In this document: one piece after another, positions 1-5,044 of the stretch
How the letters are laid out: each line of letters starts with the position of its first letter
How positions within the stretch are numbered: the stretch's first letter is position 1
Assembly: GCA_031268395.1 (NCBI GenBank)
Contig: JAIRXI010000191.1
Location: 1-5,044 of the forward strand
Origin: Tannerella sp.
GTDB lineage: Bacteria > Bacteroidota > Bacteroidia > Bacteroidales > Tannerellaceae
Direction of reading: 5' to 3'
DNA length: 5,044 nucleotides
Made by a program: the position numbers and the translations under genes
Notes under the pieces: generated by a model
Seen by the model: the letters and a program-made list of their open reading frames with translations, nothing else
Databases searched by the model: none
Told to the model about the DNA's origin: nothing

Positions 1-1241
1 TCAAAAGCGTAATGTATGGCGCTGTTGACGAAATTGCCCCCTTTTACACCCCCTGGCGAGTGGTGATGGCTGCCGCGCGACCGGGACAGCTCATTGAAAA
101 CAATGATCTGCTGCTCAACTTGAATCCTCCCTGTGCAATCGACAATCCCTGGTGGATAACGCCCGGCAAGGTGATGCGCGAAGCGACCCTTTCTACCGGA
201 GGCGCTAAGGCGGTGGTAGATTTTGCCGTAAAACGAAACCTCCAGTATCTGCATTTTGATGCCGGATGGTACGGGCCGGAGGGAAGCAAAGCGTCCGATG
301 CCACGACTGTGACACTTGACCCGGGCCGGAATCCCAACCCGGATGCGCTCGACCTGAAAGAAGCAATAGCTTATGCGAAAGAACATAATATCAAGGTCAT
401 CCTCTATGTCAACCAGCGGGCGCTGGCACAGCAGCTGGACGAAATCCTGCCGCTATATAAAAGCTGGGGAGTGGACGGCCTTAAATTCGGATTTGTGCAG
501 GTCGGCTCACACCGGTGGACGAAATGGATGCATGAAGCGGTGATAAAGTGCGCCGAATACGGATTGGTGGTTGATATCCACGATGAATACCGTCCTTCTG
601 GATTCAGCCGTACATATCCGAACCTGATGACGCAGGAGGGTATCCGTGGCAATGAAGAATTTCCGGATGCCACCCATAATACACTGTTGCCTTTCACGCG
701 GTTCACACAAGGTGCGGCTGATTATACGATCTGTTACTATCGCCGGGATTTTTCGGGGACGGGCGTTTCCGACAAGTCGCATGGCCTGGTGAATGCCCGT
801 TTGCTGACTGTGACCCCGTCACACCAGCTGGCGTTGTCCGTCGTATATTATAGTCCACTGCAATACATGTACTGGTATGACAAGCCGTCCGAAAGCCGGG
901 ACGAACCCGAACTGGAATTCTTCGATCTTGTCCCGACCGTCTGGGACGACACAAAGGTCGTCGATGGTCGGCCGGGTGAATTTATCACCATTGCACGCCG
1001 CAGCGGAGATGACTGGTTTGTGGGAACCATCACCAACAATGACGCCCGCCGACTGTCTATCCCGCTTGATTTCCTCGAACCGGGGAAAACTTATACCGCC
1101 AGTATCTATGAGGATAATCCGAAAGTAAAAACACGGACTAAAGTAGGCATCCGAAAGATAAAGGTAACGAATCAGTCCGTCATTGACGCCAGTCTGTTTC
1201 CCTCCGGAGGACAAGCCGTCCGGATAACGGAAGGAAAATAA
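1..1241 (+). CDS. GH97 family alpha-glycoside hydrolase (SusB-like), 5' end missing
   Basis: Glycoside hydrolase family 97 enzyme, expected to cleave alpha-linked glucosides or galactosides in the periplasm. The frame is open to the left edge (first whole codon at base 3), so the ATG at 12 is internal. GH97 proteins usually run about 640-740 residues and only the last 412 are here; the signal peptide and most of the N-terminal beta-sandwich are missing. Counting from the Met at base 12, residues 1-45 end the N-terminal domain, about 46-310 are the (beta/alpha)8 barrel, and 311-409 are the C-terminal beta domain. Visible family motifs are HFDAGWYGPE (81-90), GLKFGFVQVGS (156-166), HDEYRPSG (190-197), RTYPN (200-204) and TQEGIRGNEE (207-216). 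Glu192 and Glu215/216 are the likely catalytic or calcium-binding carboxylates. Gly160 lies where, as I recall, retaining GH97 members carry the Asp nucleophile, so an inverting SusB-like mechanism is inferred. Exact substrate unknown. No clear terminator follows the stop. Confidence 0.93.
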   Translation, partial: KSVMYGAVDEIAPFYTPWRVVMAAARPGQLIENNDLLLNLNPPCAIDNPWWITPGKVMREATLSTGGAKAVVDFAVKRNLQYLHFDAGWYGPEGSKASDATTVTLDPGRNPNPDALDLKEAIAYAKEHNIKVILYVNQRALAQQLDEILPLYKSWGVDGLKFGFVQVGSHRWTKWMHEAVIKCAEYGLVVDIHDEYRPSGFSRTYPNLMTQEGIRGNEEFPDATHNTLLPFTRFTQGAADYTICYYRRDFSGTGVSDKSHGLVNARLLTVTPSHQLALSVVYYSPLQYMYWYDKPSESRDEPELEFFDLVPTVWDDTKVVDGRPGEFITIARRSGDDWFVGTITNNDARRLSIPLDFLEPGKTYTASIYEDNPKVKTRTKVGIRKIKVTNQSVIDASLFPSGGQAVRITEGK

Positions 1242-1338
1242 CCTGACCCTCATCCGATTTAACGCGGCTATACGGCATATGGGAGAGGTTGCCTGGACGC
1301 CTGCCAACTTGAGACCGCTAAAAAAACTGCGTGCAAAC

Positions 1339-1370
1339 TTTGTATTTATAAGATATATGTTGTAATTTTG
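1339..1370 (+). promoter_or_regulatory. Bacteroidetes-type housekeeping promoter for the regulator-lptE-secG operon
   Basis: A -33 element TTTG (1339-1342) and a -7 element TAATTTTG (1363-1370) are separated by exactly 20 bases. This matches the known Bacteroides primary-sigma consensus TTTG-N19-21-TAnnTTTG. Transcription would start near 1375-1378, leaving a leader of about 20 bases before the start codon at 1398. The element lies in the only sizeable gap upstream of four closely spaced genes, so it probably drives all of them. The preceding 97 bases (1242-1338) show no convincing gene or terminator. No sigma-54 -24/-12 element (GG-N10-GC) was recognised here. Confidence 0.8.
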
Positions 1371-1397
1371 TCAGTCGAACTGAAATAATAGCAGTTG

Positions 1398-2582
1398 ATG
1401 AGTATGACAAATAATGAGATACAGCAGGTAAAGCAGCGTTTTGGTATTATCGGCAATAATGCGGAGTTGAACCGTGCCATTGATGTGGCGTTGCGGGTGG
1501 CGCCCACGGATCTGTCGGCATTAATAACGGGCGAGAGTGGGGTTGGCAAGGAAGTTTTTCCGCAGATTGTACATCAGAACAGCCCGCGCAAACACGCTCA
1601 GTATATTGCCGTGAACTGTGGCGCCATACCGGAGGGGACGATTGACTCCGAACTGTTCGGCCATGAGAAGGGGTCGTTTACCGATGCCAAAGATTTGCGG
1701 AAAGGTTATTTTGAAGTAGCGGACGGAGGTACGATATTCCTGGATGAAGTGGGAGAGTTGCCGCTCTCGACGCAGGTTCGTCTTTTGCGTGTGCTCGAAT
1801 CGGGAGAGTTTATGAAAGTCGGCTCATCGAAAGTCCAGAAGACGAATGTGCGTATTGTCGCCGCGACGAATGTGAATCTTGTCGAAGCCGTTTCGCACCA
1901 TAAATTCCGCGAAGACCTGTACTACCGGCTGAATACGGTACTCGTGCGCATCCCTCCCCTGCGGGAACGCCATGAGGATGTCCCGCTGCTGTTCCGCAAG
2001 TTTGCAAGCGACTGCGCGGAGAAGTACCGGATGCCGGCCATTCATCTGGACGACGGGGCGCGCCAGCTGCTGCTTTCGTACCGGTGGCCGGGAAACGTGC
2101 GCGAACTGAAAAATATCGTGGAACGGATTTCGGTTATTGAGGAGAACCGGGAGATTACGGCCGACGTGCTGAAGATGCATCTTCCCAATATCTCGATGGA
2201 AAAACTTCCCGCACTGGCGCATTTCAGTGACGACAGGAAAGTGTTCAACAGCGAACGGGAGATTCTTTACCAGGTGCTGTTTGACATGAAAAAGGACGTC
2301 AACGAACTGAAGAAACTGGTGCACGACATTATGAATGGCAACGTTCAGATGCGGACGGTGGATGATGACGTATACACGCCGGCATCCGTGACGCCGATAC
2401 GCCAGTCGGCCATACAGGATGCCGAAACGGTGGAGGAAACCCTTTCGCTGGAAGACGTGGAAAAGGAAATGATATGCAAAGCCCTGGAACGGCATAACGG
2501 ACGCCGGAAGAATGCAGCGGCAGACCTGCAAATCTCGGAACGCACATTATACCGCAAGATTAAGGAATACGGACTGGAGTAA
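1398..2582 (+). CDS. sigma-54-interacting AAA+ transcriptional regulator, no receiver or sensor domain
   Basis: Bacterial enhancer-binding protein: a hexameric ATPase that normally remodels RpoN (sigma-54) polymerase to open promoters. From the ATG at 1398 it has 394 residues: a lead of only about 15 residues, the AAA+ domain (about 16-245), a linker, and a Fis-type helix-turn-helix (about 355-394). Visible motifs are Walker A GESGVGKE (45-52), the sigma-contacting loop GSFTDA (92-97, a variant of GAFTGA), Walker B GGTIFLDEVGEL (110-121), AATN (155-158), FREDLYYRLN (170-179), the PPLRER segment (186-191), and sensor II WPGNVRELKN (230-239). There is no room for a receiver, GAF or PAS domain, so control must come from expression level or a partner. 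Residues 281-350 are unassigned. A TTG lies one codon upstream at 1395 and a second ATG at 1404; 1398 was chosen as the first ATG after the promoter, and 1404 remains possible. Only 6 bases separate its stop from lptE, so the two are probably co-transcribed. Confidence 0.93.
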   Translation: MSMTNNEIQQVKQRFGIIGNNAELNRAIDVALRVAPTDLSALITGESGVGKEVFPQIVHQNSPRKHAQYIAVNCGAIPEGTIDSELFGHEKGSFTDAKDLRKGYFEVADGGTIFLDEVGELPLSTQVRLLRVLESGEFMKVGSSKVQKTNVRIVAATNVNLVEAVSHHKFREDLYYRLNTVLVRIPPLRERHEDVPLLFRKFASDCAEKYRMPAIHLDDGARQLLLSYRWPGNVRELKNIVERISVIEENREITADVLKMHLPNISMEKLPALAHFSDDRKVFNSEREILYQVLFDMKKDVNELKKLVHDIMNGNVQMRTVDDDVYTPASVTPIRQSAIQDAETVEETLSLEDVEKEMICKALERHNGRRKNAAADLQISERTLYRKIKEYGLE

Positions 2583-2588
2583 ACGGAT

Positions 2589-3101
2589 ATGCGGAGGATT
2601 ATAAATATCACACTGATGCTGCTTGCCGGATGGACATTCTCCTCCTGCACAATCTCCTATTCTTTCAGCGGTTCCTCGATTGACTATACGAAAGTCAGCT
2701 CGATTTCCATAAAGGATTTCCCGAATATCTCTCCGCTGGTCTATGCCCCATTGTCGCAGAAATTCACGGAAGCCCTGAAAGACAAGTATACCCGCCAGAC
2801 AAAACTGCAGATTCTTCGCGAGGGAGGAGACCTCGATCTGGAAGGAGAAATCACGAACTATACGCTTACGCCGCAGGCAGTCAGGGAAGATGCGTACGCG
2901 TCGCAGACACGTCTGACGATTACCGTCCGGGTAAGATATGTCAATCAGACCAATCCTGACGAGGATTTTGAACAGTCCTTCTCCGCCTATCAGGAATTTG
3001 GAAATGAAAATACGATTGACATGGTGCAGGATCAGCTGTGTGAGTTAATCATATCGGAGATTGTGGATCAGATTTATAATGGAACAGTAGCTAATTGGTA
3101 A
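2589..3101 (+). CDS. lptE: LptE-like LPS-assembly outer-membrane lipoprotein
   Basis: Probable LptE, the lipoprotein that plugs the LptD beta-barrel and helps place lipopolysaccharide in the outer leaflet. The 170-residue product begins with a lipoprotein signal: positive MRR, a hydrophobic stretch (4-17), and a lipobox ending FSSC with Cys20 as the lipidated residue. Residues after Cys20 (TISYSFSG) lack the acidic, lysine-containing surface-export signal of Bacteroidetes lipoproteins, consistent with a periplasm-facing anchor. The mature part has the LptE pattern: an early SIDYTKVSSISIKDF strand, a PLSQKFTEALKDKY helix (54-67), GDLDLEGEITNY (80-91), beta strands with alternating residues (108-118), and a C-terminal helix (143-163). 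A GGAG at 2576-2579, overlapping the end of the upstream gene, is a plausible ribosome site 9 bases before the ATG. The name rests on pattern and on the company of secG; Bacteroidales LptE is divergent, so identity is likely but not certain. Confidence 0.86.
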   Translation: MRRIINITLMLLAGWTFSSCTISYSFSGSSIDYTKVSSISIKDFPNISPLVYAPLSQKFTEALKDKYTRQTKLQILREGGDLDLEGEITNYTLTPQAVREDAYASQTRLTITVRVRYVNQTNPDEDFEQSFSAYQEFGNENTIDMVQDQLCELIISEIVDQIYNGTVANW

Positions 3102-3105
3102 ATTT

Positions 3106-3864
3106 ATGACGAGTGCGGAAATGTATCAATGGATGGCCAATCCGTCCCTGCTAACGAAATCATCCCTGTTTGAGCTAAAGCAAATGGTGGACGAGTTCCC
3201 GTATTTTCATGCGGTGAGGATGCTTTATCTGAAAAATCTTGCGATACTTGGCGATGTGCGCCTGGGCAAGGAATTGAAGCGGATGGCTGTTTACATTCCC
3301 GACCGCATGCGGCTTTTCATGCTTATTGAAGACCGGGAAAGCAATAAATACAGGCGAGAAGAACGCAAGCCGCCAGCCGGTCAAGCGAATAAAACGGATG
3401 ACACCCTGAAGTTCATCGACAAAATACTGTCGGAGGAAATATCTCCGTCGCCTCCTCCTCCGCCTGCCGCCGCATCGGATTACGTGAACTGGCTGGAGAT
3501 GAATGCCGACGACCTGCCGCCGGACGAGGGGCCGGGCAACCGGTTGAAGCATCAGGAGCTGATTGACGCTTTCATCGAAGGTGAAAACCGACAGCACGGG
3601 TCGCGTTTGAGACATGTGGATACAAGGTTAAACGAGGAAAAAGAAGCCGGAAATGAAAATACAGTCCGACAGGAATCATTTGAAAAAGCATCTCTTGACG
3701 ACTCGTATTTTACTGAAACCCTGGCTCATGTATATATGAGCCAGAAGCGATATGACAAAGCTTTGGAAATTATTCGCGCTCTAAGTTTGAAATATCCGGA
3801 AAAAAATATTTACTTTGCAGACCAAATTAGGTATTTGGAAAAAATTATTAACATAAAAAAATAA
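3106..3864 (+). CDS. Conserved hypothetical protein with a C-terminal TPR-like motif
   Basis: I do not recognise a named function. The 252-residue product has three parts. Residues 1-80 are helical, with aromatic-rich motifs such as MVDEFPYFHAVRMLYLKN (27-44), which resemble a helical repeat. Residues 80-195 are charged, low in hydrophobics and probably disordered, with a run of five prolines (116-120). Residues 198-248 contain one TPR-like helix pair (YFTETLAHVYMSQKRYDKALEI) followed by LSLKYPEKNIYFADQIRYLEKI. There is no signal peptide or membrane segment, so it should be cytoplasmic. It starts 4 bases after lptE and ends 4 bases before secG, so it belongs to this operon and may be a scaffold for protein contacts, but that is inference. 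No Shine-Dalgarno sequence precedes the ATG, which is common in Bacteroidetes. The last 40 codons or so are much richer in A and T than the middle. Confidence 0.85.
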   Translation: MTSAEMYQWMANPSLLTKSSLFELKQMVDEFPYFHAVRMLYLKNLAILGDVRLGKELKRMAVYIPDRMRLFMLIEDRESNKYRREERKPPAGQANKTDDTLKFIDKILSEEISPSPPPPPAAASDYVNWLEMNADDLPPDEGPGNRLKHQELIDAFIEGENRQHGSRLRHVDTRLNEEKEAGNENTVRQESFEKASLDDSYFTETLAHVYMSQKRYDKALEIIRALSLKYPEKNIYFADQIRYLEKIINIKK

Positions 3865-3868
3865 AGAA

Positions 3869-4255
3869 ATGTACGTTTTTATTTCAATTTTGATTCTTAT
3901 CTGCTCCATTTTGCTGGTATTGATTGTACTGGTACAAAATTCCAAGGGAGGAGGGCTGGCGGCCGGATTCTCTTCTTCAAATCAGGTTCTGGGCGTTCGC
4001 AAGACGACCGATTTTCTCGAAAAAGCAACGTGGACATTAGCCGGACTGCTTGTTGTTTTCTGCATAAGCATCACATCATTCATCCCGGAAAAAGTAGCCG
4101 TTTCGGACAATTCGGAGGTTATTGAAAACGTAAGTGCGCCAATCAACACGTCTGTTCCTGACTTTGGAACGGCACAACCCGAAGCTGAACCTTCGGGCGC
4201 GGTAGTACCCTCACAGGCGCTTCCTATACAGGACGCGCCGACATCGGAAGAATAA
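3869..4255 (+). CDS. secG: Preprotein translocase subunit SecG
   Basis: SecG is the small inner-membrane partner of SecY and SecE that assists SecA-driven protein export. The 128-residue product has a first transmembrane helix at about 4-22, then the family signature VQNSKGGGLAAGF (22-34) continuing into SSSNQVLGVRKTTDFLEKAT, and a second helix at about 55-72. Both halves of the SecG fold are complete. It is longer than the classical form because of a tail of about 55 residues (74-128) rich in Pro, Ala, Glu and Ser, with almost no positive charge and probably disordered. It is the last gene of the operon: 4 bases after the TPR-like gene and about 20 bases before a strong terminator. The start is preceded by an A-rich stretch (AATAAAGAA) rather than a Shine-Dalgarno site. 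Confidence 0.95.
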   Translation: MYVFISILILICSILLVLIVLVQNSKGGGLAAGFSSSNQVLGVRKTTDFLEKATWTLAGLLVVFCISITSFIPEKVAVSDNSEVIENVSAPINTSVPDFGTAQPEAEPSGAVVPSQALPIQDAPTSEE

Positions 4256-4273
4256 ATATTTTTCACCGAAATG

Positions 4274-4323
4274 AAAGAGGCAATAGAAATGGCTAAAAAT
4301 TAGCTGTTTCTATTGCCTCTTTT
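4274..4323 (+). terminator. Rho-independent terminator of the secG operon
   Basis: A perfect 16-bp inverted repeat, AAAGAGGCAATAGAAA (4274-4289) against its complement (4307-4322), encloses a small inner stem, GCTAA/TTAGC (4292-4296 with 4300-4304, 3-base loop). The two are separated by a two-base mismatch on each side. The right arm ends in a short T-run. Because the outer stem begins with A's and ends with T's it could work in both directions. It begins 18 bases after the secG stop, as expected for the end of the operon. Confidence 0.88.
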
Positions 4324-4345
4324 GTGGAATGTGCTAAAAAATAAG

Positions 4346-4376
4346 GTTTTGTACTTTAAAAGCAATGCTTTTGTAC
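4346..4376. repeat. Bulged hairpin built on a TTTTGTAC direct repeat
   Basis: TGTAC (4349-4353) pairs with GTACA (4372-4376) and AAAAGC (4357-4362) pairs with GCTTTT (4366-4371). This gives an 11-bp stem with a three-base bulge (TTT, 4354-4356) and an AAT loop. The same stretch contains a direct repeat, TTTTGTAC at 4346-4353 and 4368-4375, with a 22-base period. No T-run follows, so it is not an obvious terminator. It lies between the operon terminator and the candidate small-RNA promoter, and could be an operator or RNA processing signal, or chance in AT-rich DNA. Confidence 0.4.
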
Positions 4377-4437
4377 ATAAAGAGTATGAATTGGTTAAAT
4401 ATGGACTTTTAAATGACCGGCATTGATATAACCGCCA

Positions 4438-4445
4438 TATCTTTG
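4438..4445 (+). promoter_or_regulatory. Candidate Bacteroidetes -7 promoter element (TATCTTTG)
   Basis: TATCTTTG matches the TAnnTTTG -7 consensus exactly. At the expected spacing of 19-21 bases upstream (around 4414-4418) there is no TTTG, so the -33 half is weak or absent. It is nevertheless followed by a compact unit that ends in a terminator hairpin at 4518, which argues for a real transcript starting near 4450-4453. Confidence 0.5.
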
Positions 4446-4451
4446 TGTCCA

Positions 4452-4556
4452 TAGACGTAGTACTTCTTCATATTATTAGTTTTTTAAAGGTAAAAAGTTT
4501 ATTAATGGTTAATGCAGAAAATCCCGAACGTGAAGTCCGGGATTTTTCGTTTTTTT
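4452..4556 (+). ncRNA. Candidate small RNA or orphan leader of about 105 nt
   Basis: The call rests on architecture only: a perfect -7 element upstream, an AT-rich body without a convincing reading frame, and a hairpin with T-run at the end. The body (about 4452-4517) contains unpaired A/T tracts (TTTTTTAAAGG and AAAAAG) of the kind found in small-RNA seed or leader regions. No protein gene starts after the terminator in the rest of the window, so a riboswitch or attenuator role has no visible target gene. I did not match it to a named RNA family. It might instead be the remnant of a leader whose gene was replaced by the repeats to the right. Confidence 0.4.
4518..4556 (+). terminator. Rho-independent terminator ending the candidate small RNA
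   Basis: AAAATCCCG (4518-4526) pairs with CGGGATTTT (4538-4546). An A/C mismatch and a two-base inner pair (AC with GT) lie above it, with a 5-base loop. The stem runs into TTTTTCGTTTTTTT (4543-4556), a strong T-tract on the + strand. Confidence 0.82.
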
Positions 4557-4630
4557 GCGCATCAACAACCCGTTTTATTGGATCGCCTGCAAAAACCTGT
4601 GTTCAAGCAAAACATTTGTGTAACGTGTTA

Positions 4631-4712
4631 GCCGCCAGTGCGGGCTTGTGCAGCCCGTACCGTTCAAGCCGGTAATACGGCAGAAAGGCACGGACCGTAA
4701 GTCCGCGCCGGC
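4631..4712. repeat. Inverted pair of REP-like palindromes (BIME-like element)
   Basis: Two short hairpins face each other. The left one spans 4638-4660: stem CGGGCT/AGCCCG (4641-4646 with 4652-4657), loop TGTGC, extended outward by a G-T wobble, a T-A and a G-C pair. The right one, read on the - strand, has stem CGGAC/GTCCG (4691-4695 with 4701-4705), extended outward by the same G-T wobble, then C-G and G-C. Hand alignment of the left arm (4631-4661) with the reverse complement of 4687-4712 shows the same GCCG tetramer on the outer side of both hairpins and 16 identities over 22 aligned stem-loop positions with one 2-base gap. Two stem positions differ by compensated changes. Paired inverted palindromes of this kind are typical of REP elements mobilised by REP-associated tyrosine transposases; no such gene lies in the window. 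Confidence 0.6.
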
Positions 4713-4718
4713 AGTGAG

Positions 4719-5044
4719 TCCGAAAGTACTTTGCAGGGGTGCGAGACGCTTTCAGAACGTTCCGAAAGTATTTTGCAGGGGTGCGAGACGCTTTCAGAAC
4801 GCTCAGAAAGTACTTTGCAGGGGTTCGAGACGCTTTCAGAACGCTCAGAAAGTACTTTGCAGGGGTGCGAGACGCTTTCAGAATGCTCAGAAAGTACTTT
4901 GCATGGGTGCGAGACGCTTTCAGAACGCGCCGAAAGTACTTTGCAGGTGTGCGCGGCGCTTTCGGCATGCGCCGAAAGTACTTTGCAGGGGTGAGAGATG
5001 CTTTCGGCACTCGCCGAAAGCACTTTTCAGGGGTGCGAGATGCT
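4719..5044. repeat. 42-bp tandem repeat array, seven full units plus a partial unit
   Basis: Units start at 4719, 4761, 4803, 4845, 4887, 4929, 4971 and 5013, all exactly 42 bases except the last, which is cut by the window edge after 32. Units 1-5 differ from one another at only a few positions. Units 6-8 form a second subtype, beginning GCC instead of TCA or TCC; units 6 and 7 also end in a GGC-type arm. Each unit carries GAAAG near its start and CTTTC at positions 31-35, so every junction forms a CTTTC-N10-GAAAG dyad. In units 6-8 this becomes a perfect 8-bp stem (CTTTCGGC/GCCGAAAG) with a 4-base loop. Most units also contain the 10-bp palindrome AAAGTACTTT. No spacer sequence is present. 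Open frames on both strands follow from the length being a multiple of three and are not taken as genes. Confidence 0.92.

Larger units (their letters stand above)
4256..5044. other. Non-coding region of about 790 bases with dense repeat and RNA-like structure
   Basis: No protein gene is supported between the secG stop and the right edge. The region holds, in order, the operon terminator, a bulged hairpin, a candidate promoter and small RNA with its own terminator, an unassigned stretch (4557-4630), an inverted pair of REP-like palindromes and the start of a 42-bp tandem array. I see nothing recognisable in 4557-4630. The left half is AT-rich, while the REP pair and array are clearly richer in G and C. 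That suggests the repeats have a different origin from the transcription units before them. Confidence 0.75.

Noticed and set aside
819..1307. - strand frame of 162 codons opposite the GH97 gene
   Set aside because: It lies antisense to a well-supported gene with clear family motifs and has no recognisable domain of its own.
1260..1325. Terminator for the GH97 gene (GCGG near 1263 with CCGC near 1316, and AGGTTG with CAACTT)
   Set aside because: The pairings are short, include a wobble, and are followed by A's rather than T's on the + strand.
1824..2531. - strand frame of 235 codons opposite the sigma-54 regulator
   Set aside because: It is long, but rich in His, Arg and Phe in the way typical of antisense shadows, and it is opposite unmistakable AAA+ motifs.
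4445..4675. + strand frame of 76 codons starting at GTG 4445
   Set aside because: Its start overlaps the -7 promoter element, it reads straight through the strong terminator at 4518-4556 and into the REP-like hairpins, and its composition looks random.
4731..4994. + strand frame of 87 codons through the same array
   Set aside because: Same artefact of a stop-free repeat divisible by three; it competes with equally long frames on the other strand.
4603..5023. Two overlapping - strand reading frames of 119 and 135 codons through the 42-bp array, giving repeated SERSES-type and KASRTPAKYF-type peptides
   Set aside because: A stop-free 42-bp unit repeated in tandem keeps several frames open on both strands. 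The frames overlap each other and the REP-like pair, lack a start context, and show no recognisable domain or signal peptide.
4719..5044. CRISPR array
   Set aside because: The whole 42-bp period is conserved with no variable spacers, and no cas genes are in view.
4719..5044. TACTTTG in each repeat as a repeated Bacteroidetes -7 promoter element
   Set aside because: It is one base short of TAnnTTTG and no TTTG lies at the right distance upstream, so the likeness appears accidental.

Overview
The window looks like a chromosomal segment from the order Bacteroidales (a gut Bacteroides or Parabacteroides-like organism). Three things point there. A textbook Bacteroidetes promoter (TTTG, 20 bases, TAnnTTTG) precedes the main operon. 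The operon pairs a short sigma-54-type activator with LptE, a small TPR-like protein and SecG. A GH97 glycosidase of the SusB type sits beside it. Four genes are complete, one is cut by the left edge, and all run on the + strand.

Layout. Bases 1-1241 hold the catalytic and C-terminal part of a GH97 alpha-glycoside hydrolase. A 156-base gap follows and carries the promoter at 1339-1370. Bases 1398-4255 form a tight operon with gaps of 4 to 6 bases: a sigma-54-interacting AAA+ regulator without a sensory domain, the LPS-assembly lipoprotein LptE, an unnamed protein with a C-terminal TPR-like motif, and the translocase subunit SecG. A strong hairpin terminator at 4274-4323 closes it. LptE and SecG both serve envelope biogenesis (LPS insertion into the outer membrane and Sec export), so the operon reads as an envelope or secretion unit headed by its own regulator. 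That link is inference.

Bases 4256-5044 contain no credible protein gene but are rich in structure. They hold the operon terminator, a bulged hairpin containing a direct repeat (4346-4376), and a perfect -7 promoter element (4438-4445) followed about 75 bases later by a hairpin plus T-run (4518-4556), which together suggest a small RNA of roughly 105 bases. Next comes an inverted pair of REP-like palindromes (4631-4712) whose stems differ by compensated base changes. Last is a 42-bp tandem repeat array (4719 to the right edge, seven full units and one partial) with a dyad at each unit junction. The REP-like pair next to the 42-bp array is the least explained part of the window. Long open frames run through the array on both strands, but only because 42 is divisible by three.
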